A stretch of 64,000 nt of DNA, taken from NCBI RefSeq assembly GCF_022539315.1, contig NC_066343.1:43104466-43168465 (forward strand), in the 5' to 3' direction. The translations under genes were made by a program, and so were the position numbers. The notes below the pieces were generated by a model, which saw only the letters and a program-made list of their open reading frames with translations, was not told where the DNA came from and did not search any database. Shown piece by piece: positions 52,394 to 63,246 of the stretch. This stretch comes from Serinus canaria (Eukaryota > Chordata > Aves > Passeriformes > Fringillidae). Every line of letters starts with the position of its first letter. Positions within the stretch are counted from its first letter, which is position 1.

Positions 52394-52437
52394 AGGAAAG
52401 GAGGAGATTAGAGAGAGGAAAGGAGGAGATTAGAGAG
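52394..52437. repeat. perfect 22-base tandem duplication
   Basis: The 22-base unit beginning AGGAAAGGAGGAGATTAGAG is present twice, head to tail, without a mismatch. Confidence 0.9.
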
Positions 52438-53109
52438 AACCACAGTGGGTCACTGGTATGGCCGACATCCAGCCTCAATGAGACAAGGGCCATTAAACAA
52501 AGTAATCACAGAGTATTAAGATGTGCAGGTGAAGGCTTAAGTAATATAAGTGCTAAAACAAGCAAAATGTTTGAAAATGCTGTTCAAAGTCTCCAGCTTC
52601 CCAGGTACCAATCCACCTTCTGAGCAGTGATACACTGTGCAATGAAGCATAAAGTCTGCAAAATCAGGTAATATCAGAAGAAAGGGCACATAATTCAGAA
52701 AAACAAGGTAACACAAAGAAGTGGAAAGGAAAACATAATGTCAGAAAGCTGCTGATAAGATCCCTTGTTTCTTAGGAAAGCTAGTGGAGTTATCAATCTG
52801 CATCCTTTTTATCTCATTTTCCTGGTAGACATTCCAGACAAAATCAAACCAAGCAATTTTTCAAGAACAAAAAAATACCCCAAAAAACTAAGGAAAATCC
52901 CACTATATTTGAAAGGAAAATACCTCATGTTTTTCCTATAGTATAAGTATGGTCTAGCCTAGTATCAGCGATGTGCCTCTGTGTTTGCCCAGTGAATTTC
53001 AGTCATGAAAACCCTACATAATCCAGTATCTTCCCCAGGCTGCCATCTGCACTGGTGAGAAAATGGATTGATTTGGAGCAGTGAGTTGACTACAACAGAG
53101 GGGACTTAC

Positions 53110-53198
53110 TAAATTCTGGGCATTTTCAGAACAAATGTCTGACTACTTCTTCCAGAAGTGTTCCATGTGGAAATTGTGGATTGTCTTGAAGAAGCTTC
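53110..53198 (-). CDS. candidate internal exon, unidentified protein
   Basis: On the minus strand the acceptor ACTTGTACTGATTTTCAG precedes 89 bases followed by the perfect donor motif TTTA|GTAAGT. One frame is open, phase 0 in and two bases out, encoding text such as SSRQSTISTWNTSGRSS and TFVLKMPRI, serine/threonine-rich. A competing minus-strand frame (53126-53332) reads GYLKEGWDSFTQDAK and ends in a stop inside the same segment, and the plus strand is also open for 72 codons. So the reading is ambiguous. Confidence 0.3.
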
Positions 53199-53832
53199 CT
53201 GAAAATCAGTACAAGTGCATGTACCAGTTTGTATGTTTCAATATGGTGTTTAGCATCCTGGGTGAAGGAGTCCCAACCTTCTTTCAGATATCCCCTAAAA
53301 GATCCAGTTGCAGAACTGAAAAAAAAGTGCATAAATATAACATTTATAAATAGTCAGTAGGAACTCTGCAAGTGCAGACAGAGTCATCATGTACAACAGT
53401 CCTTTGTACATGGGTAATATGTTTAGAAGCTAGTTTTCTGTTATCCAAGCCAACCAATAATGAAGGATCATACATGTGAAGGAGTGGTCACACAACACCA
53501 TCCAAGAGTAAAAAGTGGTTAAGAGAGTTTCACCTGGTCCTGATGAAGACAACAAGAAGTCTTGAGATCATGATTTGGACAGTAGTTGATCACTCTGTCT
53601 GAAAGAATTAACAAGAGTTCTATCCTATGCCATAAGCCATGGGCTTTTTATTAAACAAACTTTCTGCCTATGAGCATCTGTGCAATAGACATGCACTAGC
53701 TAAAGAAAAGAGATAAGTGACATTTTTAGCCACAATCAGATGCAATACAAGAAGGAAACTTCTGGAAAACAGAGATACATTTCACAAACATATAAATTTC
53801 ATATGCAATACAACCAAAAAAAAATTAGAACA

Positions 53833-53940
53833 AAACAGAATAGTTCAGTTAGAAGGGATGCACAATGATCCTCCAGTCCAAATGACTAATAACTAGGTAA
53901 CTGATGGAAGACTGTCAATTTTTGACCTGAGCCATCTTTT
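53833..53940 (-). repeat. CR1 LINE 3'-end fragment
   Basis: The plus strand reads ACAGAATAGTTCAGTTAGAA ... GGGATGCACAATGATCCTCC ... AGTCCAAATGAC, the reverse complement of a CR1 3' end (consensus text ACAGAATAGTTCAGTTGGAA...). Only the last 100 or so bases of the element are present. Confidence 0.8.
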
Positions 53941-54013
53941 TAAAAGCATATTTTCACATAAGTTATAGATCTGTCATGTTCAGCAAGGAGTTTCACTCAA
54001 ACAGACGTTGACT

Positions 54014-54114
54014 TGATTATAAGAGTTTGATTATAAGTCAAGGTGACTTATAATCAAAAGAGTTTGATTATAAGTCACCTTGATTATAAGGTGACTTATA
54101 ATCAAACTCTTTTG
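54014..54114. repeat. nested perfect inverted repeats (palindrome cluster)
   Basis: Positions 54055-54081 and 54088-54114 are 27-base perfect reverse complements separated by the 6-base loop GATTAT. An overlapping smaller hairpin (54026-54039 with 54045-54058, 14 bp, 5-base loop) uses the same core. The word TTTGATTATAAGTC and its complement recur in alternating orientation across about 100 bases. Confidence 0.9.
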
Positions 54115-54845
54115 CTTATTAGAAGAACTGAATTGCATAAGGACAAAAATATAAAGAATTGGTGCTGTAGACCACCTTTAGCTGTCAAAAGGAAGAAATG
54201 GAAACAGGCCTCTTCATCTGTGTAGGCCAAAAATGTAAAACAAAATATTTCTTTGGTCAGGGCAAGGAGGAAACTGAAAAGCATAAACATAAAGAGTATA
54301 AAGGCTTGTTTTCAGAACTGAAATGAATCACAGAAAATAGAAAGTTAGGTAAAATACCATGCAAAAGTAGATTTTAAAATTCCACTGAAATGTTGGCAAA
54401 ATCACAGAAAACATCAATAAGTGGAGAGCAAACATAAAGTAGGAATTACAGAATATGAAAAAGGTTGGCTTAGAAAATTATAGAAGTCCATAAGAAATAA
54501 GTCATATTTTTGTAGAATTATGTAAGAAGACTCATCAACACCCTGAACAGACTACAGTGATGTGCATAGGATGCAAATTTAATTGTAAAACAAAACCCAA
54601 AAAACTTCTCAATGCAGGTAATGTGAGGAAAGAATTGCTCCAGAACAGTGAAGATAAAACTGTCAGGTATGCTTTTGTTTTTTTAAAAATTGCCTGTGAG
54701 AAAAAATATTTTGTGAAATATTTACTAAAAAGAAGACTCTAATGAAATTGTAGAATAAGTCTGCCAATCACCACTACAGTCCCAGCTAGATACAGGCAAA
54801 GAGCTCATTCTCGTCCTGGAGACGAACTTCCGGCACGGATGGGGT
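54115..54845. other. AT-rich non-coding
   Basis: No gene recognised. The last about 50 bases (ACGAACTTCCGGCACGGATG) become CpG- and GC-richer toward the minisatellite. Confidence 0.45.
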
Positions 54846-55520
54846 TTGTACAGCCACCCCCCTGCCCTGCCTGCACAGCCCAGCCCAGCCTGCACTGCAC
54901 AGCCCAGCCCAGCCTGCACTGCACAGCCCAGCCCAGCCCAGCCCAGCCCTGCCCAGCCCTGCCTGCACAGCCCAGCCCAGCCTGCACTGCACAGCCCAGC
55001 CCAGCCTGCACTGCACAGCCCAGCCCAGCCCAGCCCAGCCCAGCCCAGCCCAGCCCAGCCTGCACTGCACAGCCCAGCCCTGCCCAGCCCTGCCTGCACA
55101 GCCCAGCCCAGCCTGCACTGCACAGCCCAGCCCAGCCCAGCCCAGCCCAGCCTGCACTGCACAGCCCAGCCCAGCCTGCACTGCACAGCCCAGCCCAGCC
55201 CAGCCCAGCCCAGCCCAGCCCAGCCCAGCCCAGCCCAGCCTGCACTGCACAGCCCAGCCCAGCCTGCACTGCACAGCCCAGCCCAGCCTGCACTGCACAG
55301 CCCAGCCCAGCCCAGCCCTGCCCAGCCCTGCCTGCACAGCCCAGCCCAGCCCTGCCCAGCCCTGCCCGCCCAGCCCAGCCCAGCCAGCCCAGCCCAGCCC
55401 TGCCCAGCCCTGCCTGCACAGCCCAGCCCAGCCCAGCCCTGCCCAGCCCAGCCTGCACTGCACAGCCCAGCCCAGCCCAGCCCAGCCCTGCCTGCACAGC
55501 CCAGCCCTGCCCGCACAGCC
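54846..55520. repeat. CAGCC minisatellite with higher-order structure
   Basis: About 675 bases of near-perfect CAGCC units, interrupted at intervals by TGCACTGCA or by CCCTGCCTGCA variants. The array therefore has larger repeating blocks (runs of 2 to 9 CAGCC units between interruptions). Because the 5-base unit has no stop in any frame, long proline/alanine/serine/glutamine-rich frames appear on the plus strand and glycine/leucine/tryptophan/alanine-rich ones on the minus strand (up to 347 codons). These are repeat artefacts, not genes: they have no start context, splice site or unique sequence. Confidence 0.95.
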
Positions 55521-55750
55521 GTGCCCGTACCCAGCCCGTATCCCCGGGCCGGCCTTGCGGTGGCCAAATGGCCGCAGGTCCCACCTGGGGGAAGGGCCCA
55601 GGAAGGGCAAAGGGTATTTAAAGCAGAGCCTGCGGCAAGCACTCGGCCTGACCCTACCTCCTCTTGGAGATTCCGTCGGCCGAACGCCGCTGGAACCAGC
55701 ACTGGTAACTATATTTGTTCTTTTCTACATTTTTTCTTTCTCTCGTTATC
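55521..55750 (+). promoter_or_regulatory. CpG-rich, TATA-bearing promoter-like segment
   Basis: Directly after the minisatellite is a GC- and CpG-rich stretch (CCCCGGGCCGGCCTTGCGGT) with a TATA-like GGGTATTTAAAGC at 55612-55624. It continues with CCGTCGGCCGAACGCCGCTG and GGAACCAGCACTGGTAACTA, then a T-rich tail with CTTTCTCTCGTT. The arrangement looks like a core promoter or the U3/R part of an LTR, but I cannot assign a family, and no gene downstream starts here. Confidence 0.35.
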
Positions 55751-55936
55751 TTTTATCTCCTGGACATTGGAACAGGTTGTCCAGAGAAGCTGTGGATGCC
55801 CCATCCTTGGAACTGTTGAGGGTTGGATGAGCAATCTGGTCTATAGTGGAAGGTGTCCCTGCGCATGGCAGGGGGCTGGAACGAGATGATCTACAAGGTG
55901 CCTTCTGGCCCAAACCATTCTAGGCTTCTATGAGGA
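55751..55936 (+). repeat. CR1 LINE 3' fragment, plus orientation
   Basis: Reads as CR1 in the sense direction: GGACATTGGAACAGGTTGTC ... CAGAGAAGCTGTGGATGCCC ... GGAAGGTGTCCCTGCGCATGG ... CAAACCATTCTAGGCTTCTA ... TGAGGAT. The end resembles the CR1 terminal ATTCTATGAT octamer repeat, so the 3' terminus is preserved. Conceptual translation gives HWNRLSREAVDAPSLE, matching the C-terminal end of CR1 ORF2. It is the only clear CR1 copy in this orientation. Confidence 0.85.
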
Positions 55937-57537
55937 TAAATAAAATAATACATCTTCTGAAAAGACCTTTTGAGTAAAACCTGTTAACACTTCCTTTTAC
56001 AAAACTCTTTTGTAGTATTAATAGAACAAAGTTATTAGCACATCAGTCACTACCATAAGTCTCCTTCTTTCATGGTATGTACTTTATCCCGCAAAGTTTA
56101 AAAGAGAATCACATGTGATGATTTTCACTGACTAAATTATACTCACTGAAAATAAAACTTAAGAGAATTTTGAATTTGCAAATGCCAGAAAATGCCAATA
56201 CCAATTTATTCTACACATTTTATAATGGTTTTCACTATTGTTAGGCCTGACTGGAAAATTGGAATTTCAGTATTACCTTTAGTCTCATGTTAAAGACACA
56301 CATACACAAGAAAATCAAAGCAGCAGGAAAGAAACAAAAAGAAAAAGTCTGATATGCTTTGATATTTTCAGTTACAAATATAGTTGAAAGTTTTTTTTTT
56401 TATTTTTATATGCCTTGAAACAGTCTATACAATCTAAACAATCTATAGCTTCCATTCTTCTGCAATAAGTCAGTCACTGTCAGGCTCAAATGTACACATT
56501 TATTCTTGTCTTCTCCTTGCTGCTCAGATAAAGACTTCATTATCCCTTCCATAAGACAGATTTGAGTTCATGGACAGTTCTACAATTTTCACTTACATGC
56601 TTTTGCCCCAAATAACGGAATAAATGTGCTGGAACAAATAACAAACTGTCCTTTTATTTAGAATTAATATTTTAAAGTAACATGTCTTTAAAAAGTCTGC
56701 ATCTGTGTTAAATATTTACAGAAGAGCAGTCATTTCTTCTGGGCAAATTTTGCTTATATTCTGTCAAAACCACAATTTTCTGAGAAATTTGCCCACATAT
56801 ATCTTACAGTTTCTTATACTTCTTAGTGTCAGAGCTGAACGGCTCAATTTCTTCTGTTCCTTAATTGCTCTTCACTTATAACAACTTTTTTGCTGGTTCT
56901 GTGTCAAGTATGCACAGCAAAATTGCACTGGTTTTGGAACAGTCAAAGCCAATGAGAAATTTTGTCCTATAAGATTAAAATCCATAATAGTCCCTTTTTC
57001 TATTCCTTTTCCATTTACTTTTTTGATAAATCGTCTGATCATCTGTCTTTTCTGAAACTTCACAATTTATCTTCTTGGAAAATGAAAAATTTTGTCCACC
57101 TGTGAAATGCTACTTCTGTTAATAAAAGAAATATATGATATCCAGAAGTCAAGATTTAAGAAAACCCCAAACTTGTCTGGGGTTAAAATTCACAGAAAAT
57201 GTAAAGACATTGATTCTCTCCTCATCCGTTCCTCTCCTTTTCCTTTCATCCCTACTATATGGAAATCTTCTATTAAAAGAACATATTTAATACAGCACTG
57301 ACATGTTCTGGTGTTTTTTTTGGTTTTTTTTTAGACTCTTATCTCACACAGATTTTCATTCACTTTTACAAACTAAATCACTTTTGTCAGAGTTCTTTCA
57401 AGGCTTTTTTGCTTTTTGTGCAATTATGATGCCAAGCAGGTTTCAAAAGTATCTCCTGTCACTGACCACCTCCCTTTCCTTCCTGTTTTCTCTAAAGCTG
57501 ACCTATATTGGCAGCCCCACCACCTGGGAAATGCCTT
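55937..57537. other. AT-rich non-coding
   Basis: No supportable gene and no recognisable repeat beyond short T runs. Confidence 0.5.
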
Positions 57538-57962
57538 TCACATAAAACTGTAGAGAACTTCTCGAATTCTTGCTGGGAGGCAATATAAAATCCTTCTGGT
57601 CTGAGGAAACCATCGGAGCAAAAATGAAATTTTGTATCCAGCATGGGCATTTTTGCTACCCAAACCCCTACATGTTTCTTGTTGCTCTAGGAGCACTGAA
57701 CAGGGCTCCAGAAACAGCACGTTTCCTCCTGGCTGCTTCCTGCTAATGATCTGAAGTCTGGCAAAGTAGCTCGAACCTCTCCCCGCTCCACACCCAATCC
57801 CTTGGTCATTAACCTTCTTAGTGCTGACAACAACGACAAAATCTGAACCATCTTTACATACACAGGAAATGGCTTGCCAGGGATTTGATCTGGAGCAAAA
57901 ATCAACCCTTCTGAGCCCACCATTATTTTTAAGAGCCTTTTGGTTATGAGGCATATTAGCAT
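57538..57962 (-). other. GC-richer patch with a 138-codon open frame
   Basis: Composition is less AT-rich than the flanks. The minus strand is open for 138 codons (57538-57954), with a second overlapping 91-codon frame. Text such as SDFVVVVSTKKVNDQG could be protein-like, but there is no start context, convincing splice pair or family match. It may be an old pseudogene, a repeat or chance. Confidence 0.2.
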
Positions 57963-60545
57963 TTTTTACTGTGCAATGAGAGAAAAAAAAGCCAAATCTA
58001 AATCTCCAACAGTTTATTCAATTTGCCTTCAGTTCCACTACTCCTTTCTCACCCCACACACCCACACACATTTTATGTCTCTATTACATCAGAGAATGCT
58101 GTCTCAATTATGTAGTACAGTATAGTACAGTACATCTGGTGGCTTAGAAAATAAATCACAGGACTATTTTTCTAAGCATTTAAATAAAATTGTTTTATCA
58201 TTTGCTTCTTCCTACTAACAACACCATCAGTCCAAATGGCTTGCTTGGCTTTGTAAGCTTTCCCACTAGCTCACCAGGCCTGGCACAAAAATTTCACAGC
58301 TGTGCCATATGTTTGACAGTGTTAACAATGAGTCCCTGGTTACACGATGAAATTTCATTTTGTGTTCCTCAAGCCTCCACTCCCCACATTCTACAAGGAT
58401 GACAGACAAGTTTGGGAAACCGACCCTCTCTCCCTTTCTAGCAAAAGAGGTATTAGTGAACAATAAAAACCAACCTTTTTATTTGGAAACTCCCAACATC
58501 TTTGCAAAACACAGCTGGAACAAACTCCAAAGCATTAAGGCCTCAGGTTCCCCCTCCCCATCCTACTCCTCCCCCACCCTAATCCAGACTTGTGAATTAA
58601 AAGCACAACACCCACTCATGTAGTTTTAACTGCTCAGTCATTGAAATCAAGCAAATAAGAGAAATATTTTTATACACACCATTTGCCTAGCGTTTAGACT
58701 ATTCCTTGCTAATTCAGTTCACTTGTACCAGTGTGGTGTTAAAATATGGGTGTTTAAGGTTTCAATTTTAAACCTTAATTTGAATTATTTTTGTTAGTTT
58801 TTCAGCATGTTATTGGATTAAAATCCTGTAGGTACTACAGGCCAACTAAGGCAAAAGCTGAGCATAAACTTAGCTGGGCCCAAGCACTCTCAGCTGACAG
58901 CTGTGTAGCCAGGACATCTGCCACTGTCTGTGTGGATGTGCTTCTAGTCTAATGCATGCTCTGATTATCCTACAGAGGAGGTAATGGCCCAGATTTTACA
59001 GGAAAATAACTTTTAAAAAACATATCTGAGTATATATGAGTATGTACTTGGAAGGTGTCAGTACACTGAAGCTACATGTTCTCAGCTCAGTTTCAGTGAA
59101 TGTAGTTCAGCACTCATGGTAGCATTTTGAAATAGCTGCACTATATTTTATATCAAGCTCCTTCTTCCATAGGTAAGGTTACTAGTTCCATTGTTTAACA
59201 GTAAAAATCAGCTGCATGTTGGGTAAATAGTAAAGAAGCCCCAAACCTGATTATTTAAGCACATAGGTCATTCCATTGCATACAAAAAACAAAACAAAGC
59301 AAACAAAAAGCCCACTAGGTATATGTAAATAGCAAACAGGAACTTACTATATTCACTTATTAGCCTTTTAGCATCATTCCTTATTTCCTATACTTATGTA
59401 TGCTTGCTTATTTATTTTAAGACCAGGACTGTCTCTGTCTTATAATTCCTATGAGAGTGGACAGAGAGACCAAAACATCCATTCAAAACGTGTGAGTCAA
59501 AGCTAAGAATCTCTAGTGTACTGATGTAAAGCAAGGATTAAAACCAGTACAAAATATAGCATTCTTCATCGTTAAAACTTAAATTTACAATAAATAAGAA
59601 TCGTAAAACTGTACCTGAGAATAAAGTTTATTCAAATACTATTAATGCTAAGTGCAATAAAAAAATTTACTTTTATATGAAACTGTCCTCATACACCCTT
59701 AGGGTTAAGGTTAGTTTAAGTATGGGAATACTCTCTTCATTATCTCTACTCAATACTTGAATTCCCTCAGCCCCAGCCCTAGGTGTTTAGTAAACTGAAA
59801 ACAATCATATGGGAAACAACATTATATGGCAAACCACCACACTACGTAGGTTATCAGAGGAAATTAGGAGAATTGCCAGGTCCCTAATGGTGCTTCTTAA
59901 GGCTTCATGTACAAGCGATCAGACTTGCCTAAACAGACACTATATTCTGAAGTTTATCTTCCAGCTAAGAAGACCCTAAATTTAAAGTTACATCTTCAGA
60001 GTAAGCAAAACTATATATATTCCTCTGACCGTTCATGTTTGTATATGGTTAGAACCTATATTATCAGAAAAACAGTTTCACTTCCCAGTGGAAACTTTGC
60101 AAGTCCCTGGGCCAAGCTCACTGCTACTGTGGTATTTTCCTCAAACCATCTCAATTCAGCTTCAGGTGGGCTAGAAGTACATTAATCAAAGAAAAGCAAT
60201 TAAAGCTGCAACAACACAGCATATAAAATCTCGAATGTTCAATGCTTTACACAAAGCAACAACTATATTACATCAGGCCAAAGCTCTGTGTGGTTCAGTT
60301 GATAATTTTAAACTGTGGTCATTAGCATCCACTTAGGGAACAGTAGAAGTAAGATAGACATCCTTTTCTCTACTTAAAACTGTTAATAGGAGAGCATAAA
60401 TGTATGCCTATAGTCATGACAGATTTAATATTTTAAAAATTTATGGTGATTATACCAGAAATTCAGATCTGAGTATCTAATAACAGCTAAAAAAATAATA
60501 GAGATTAGTAATTCTTTACTAAGAGGAGGTATCAGTGTGCAGGAG
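57963..60545. other. AT-rich non-coding
   Basis: Somewhat C-rich text at 58350-58590 (CCCCCTCCCCATCCTACTCC) and a small CA-rich run at 58052-58070. No gene recognised. Confidence 0.45.
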
Positions 60546-60588
60546 CTAATGTGAGGTGATTACATTGCTTGTAATCACCTCACATTAG
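60546..60588. repeat. perfect 19-bp hairpin
   Basis: CTAATGTGAGGTGATTACA, loop TTGCT, then TGTAATCACCTCACATTAG: a 19-bp stem without mismatch and a 5-base loop. Pairing stops immediately outside the stem. It is too short for a typical microRNA precursor. Confidence 0.92.
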
Positions 60589-62224
60589 AAATATGAGCCA
60601 TTCACAACCAGAAAAGACACTGGTAAAAAAACCAAATTATTTAAAAAAAAACTATCTCCAAATATGACTGCACCAGTGCTACCACAAAAAGAAGAGCAGA
60701 ATGAGTTCAACTCTTTGGAAGGCATTTCATTTCTGTTTTCTGAAAACAGTAGCTAAGCAGCAGACAAGGACTATTTATTCCTCCTATCTTTGCAAGGCAG
60801 TGGAGAATCTAGTGCTAAATCTATGCCATCTATCACTGTGCAGAGGATAGATCTCTCCCAAAAATACAGTAATGCCAACTTTGACAGCTCTCCCTGTTAG
60901 CAGAGTTTGTACTATAGTTAGAATGCAGCCCATGATAATTTGCTGTTCAACTTTTTTTGTCTGAGTAATAAATATACACCAATGAGAGAAAGATGTATGA
61001 TTATTCAGTTCAAAGCAGTTCAGCTCATTTGAACCTGAAACTATGACACTTTGGAATATGCTGTTTTCAGAAGCCCTGTGTAGTCCTAAGTGTTGAATGT
61101 AGCTGGATCAAATTATCATGTCCCCATTATGTGATTAAAACAGCCCCTGACCAGGCTGTTTCTATGTTTGTCTTTGTTTTTAAATTCTGTGGCTCCAGAG
61201 TATTCCCCTTCACCCCCATTAAAGGCAATCACAGATTGAGAGTTGGCTGCTTTGCCTTTTTATACATACCACTCAGATCATGAGTAATGAGGGGCATTTC
61301 ACATAGGGGTGTTCCTAACAACGGGACCATGTCCAATTGCCATGTGTCTGTTAGCTGAATGTTAAAACAAGGTCGATTAATGTTAGGCAAGTCTCCTTGG
61401 AAAGTTATTAGCATGAGACACTGTTTATTGCTAAAACATTCTTAAGCAAAAATAGAAATACATTTAACACTGTGTTCTATATTTCCAACACACATCTCCA
61501 AAGAGTGTTTTAATCATTTTGTGCTGTCTTTATTTTTCTCAATAATGCTAACTGCTCTGATAACCCCTCTTACTCTTTCATTCCAGCTTCAACAAGAACA
61601 GCAAATAGATGCATTACAACACCAAAAGAAACTTCCAGGACTTTTAAGTTTATGAGATTCCTTGAATTATCAGAAACAATAAGGCCATTAATTTAAAGGT
61701 CAACTTAATCCTAGCATGTTTAGAATGAAAGAGTATTAAATTCTACTTAAAACACTCCTCAGAGGCAGCAAGAAAGTTTCACATGGAGTGAGTTAGTCAA
61801 TATATGAAGCAAAATCAGACTTTAGTTTTACACTAGTCTGACAAAAGGAGTTTTGAGGTGGAGGATGGAGGGGGAGGAGAAAGAAAAAAAAAACTACACA
61901 TAAAGTCTGTCAGGACAAAAATGACAGACAACTTGATTTTCTGAATTTTCATTTTTGGCAGCTATAGCTCTTTCACTTTTGACAAGGTCACAAGCTGAAT
62001 GGATGAAGCCAAGGTAAACACATTAAGCTAAACATAATGTGTTTTTATAATCAACTTATCTTCACCTTTGATACTCTAACCTATATCCCTGAATCAGAAG
62101 CATTTAAGAAATCAATGTTATGGTGTCTTGAGCTCACAGACATTAATATTTTGCATTCTTTACTTACAAGTCTTTCAAAAATCAGTAGAAATAACCTAGT
62201 ACAGCAGGCATATTTGGTAGAGGA
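60589..62224. other. AT-rich non-coding
   Basis: No gene recognised. A purine tract lies at about 61852-61893. Confidence 0.45.
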
Positions 62225-62590
62225 ATGGTCACCAGTTTGAAGTCATCTACGAAACCGACAGACATGCCCGCCGTGTCCTCCTCTCAATTATTGAGAGGGA
62301 TGTAAAACAGAAGAGGTACCAGGGCAGACCCTGTTTGCCTCCAGGCAGTGTACAACCATCTCAACATGACATCCAAAGTGTTTTATTCATTCATCAACTC
62401 AAGCTTCATTGTCCTTAAACAGATACAAGAATATTGTAGAGGACAATGTCAAAATTTTTGCTATAGACAATGCAAATAATATCCAGTGTCCTCAGATTAC
62501 TCATCAATCCAGCCTTTTTATCCCTCATAAGAGGAAATCAGATGCATCAGGCAGACCAGCTTGGAGAAGACTGGGGCAAAGAAGGCACTG
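62225..62590 (-). repeat. old CR1 LINE fragment (internal ORF2 region)
   Basis: The plus strand follows reverse-complement CR1 ORF2 in order but is very diverged: TTTGAAGTCATCTACGAAAC, then ACCAGGGCAGACCCTG, AATATTGTAGAGGACAATGT ... CAAAATTTTTGCTATAGACA and GAGGAAATCAGATGCATCAG ... GCAGACC. These correspond to internal reverse-transcriptase coding text, upstream of the part seen in the other copies. Indels destroy the frame. Confidence 0.7.
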
Positions 62591-63109
62591 AGTACTATGG
62601 ATGTCCACTAGAAGCTCCTTCTAAGTTTATATTATTCTGAAAAGAAAAACAAAAGGAAGATTCACCAGAAGAAAAATTATTATTTCTCTTTTGCAAAGAG
62701 AGAGGGTAAGCATGCCAGAATTAATGCAATATTGAGAGATGGCACAGTGTCTCTGAAATAGTAGGAAGAAGCATTTCCTTGGAACCAGAATGAGTTTGTT
62801 ACCACTGAACTGGGTGCAAGAAATTAGGATCTGTAAGTACTGAAATAACTGAGAAAAACTGCTAAATAAATCTGTTTGTTTCTGCTCTGACAAAGTATTT
62901 TGTACTAAGTCATAGTTTTGTTCATTTATAAAGGTGAATTTATTTGGTAGCTTTTAACTGAGTTTTTAATTTTTAAAAGCCTGTGAGGAATTCATCATCA
63001 CAGAAAATTTAGGCCTATCCATTTCAAAGCTTCCACTGAATTCACACATCATTGCTGCAATTTAATTGTTCCTCTGTTAGCTTTGTTCTTTCTCAGTTTT
63101 ACTGAATGG
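62591..63109. other. AT-rich non-coding
   Basis: No gene or repeat recognised. Confidence 0.45.
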
Positions 63110-63246
63110 ATATAATAATAACAATAATAATAATAATAATAATTATTATTATTATCATCATCATCATCATTATTACTATTACTATTACTATTACTATTAC
63201 TATTACTATTACTATTACTATTACTATTACTATTACTATTACTATT
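63110..63246. repeat. compound microsatellite (AAT)n-(ATT)n-(ATC)n-(ATTACT)n
   Basis: A run of about nine AAT units turns into (ATT)n, then (ATC)n, then about 12 copies of the hexamer ATTACT. The AAT/ATT junction is self-complementary. The 64-codon frame through it (Ile/Thr repeats) is an artefact. Confidence 0.95.

Larger units (their letters stand above)
41895..53109. other. AT-rich non-coding stretch, intron-like
   Basis: No supportable gene. A purine tract lies at about 42720-42800. A 102-codon plus-strand frame at 46165-46473 and opposing frames at 46050-46412 overlap in a purine/pyrimidine-biased patch and are probably not genes. A slightly GC-richer unclassified patch lies at about 52080-52330. 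Confidence 0.45.

Noticed and set aside
54725..55889. Open frames of 138-347 codons on both strands
   Set aside because: They are made almost wholly of the CAGCC minisatellite, whose 5-base unit has no stop in any frame; no start context or unique protein sequence.
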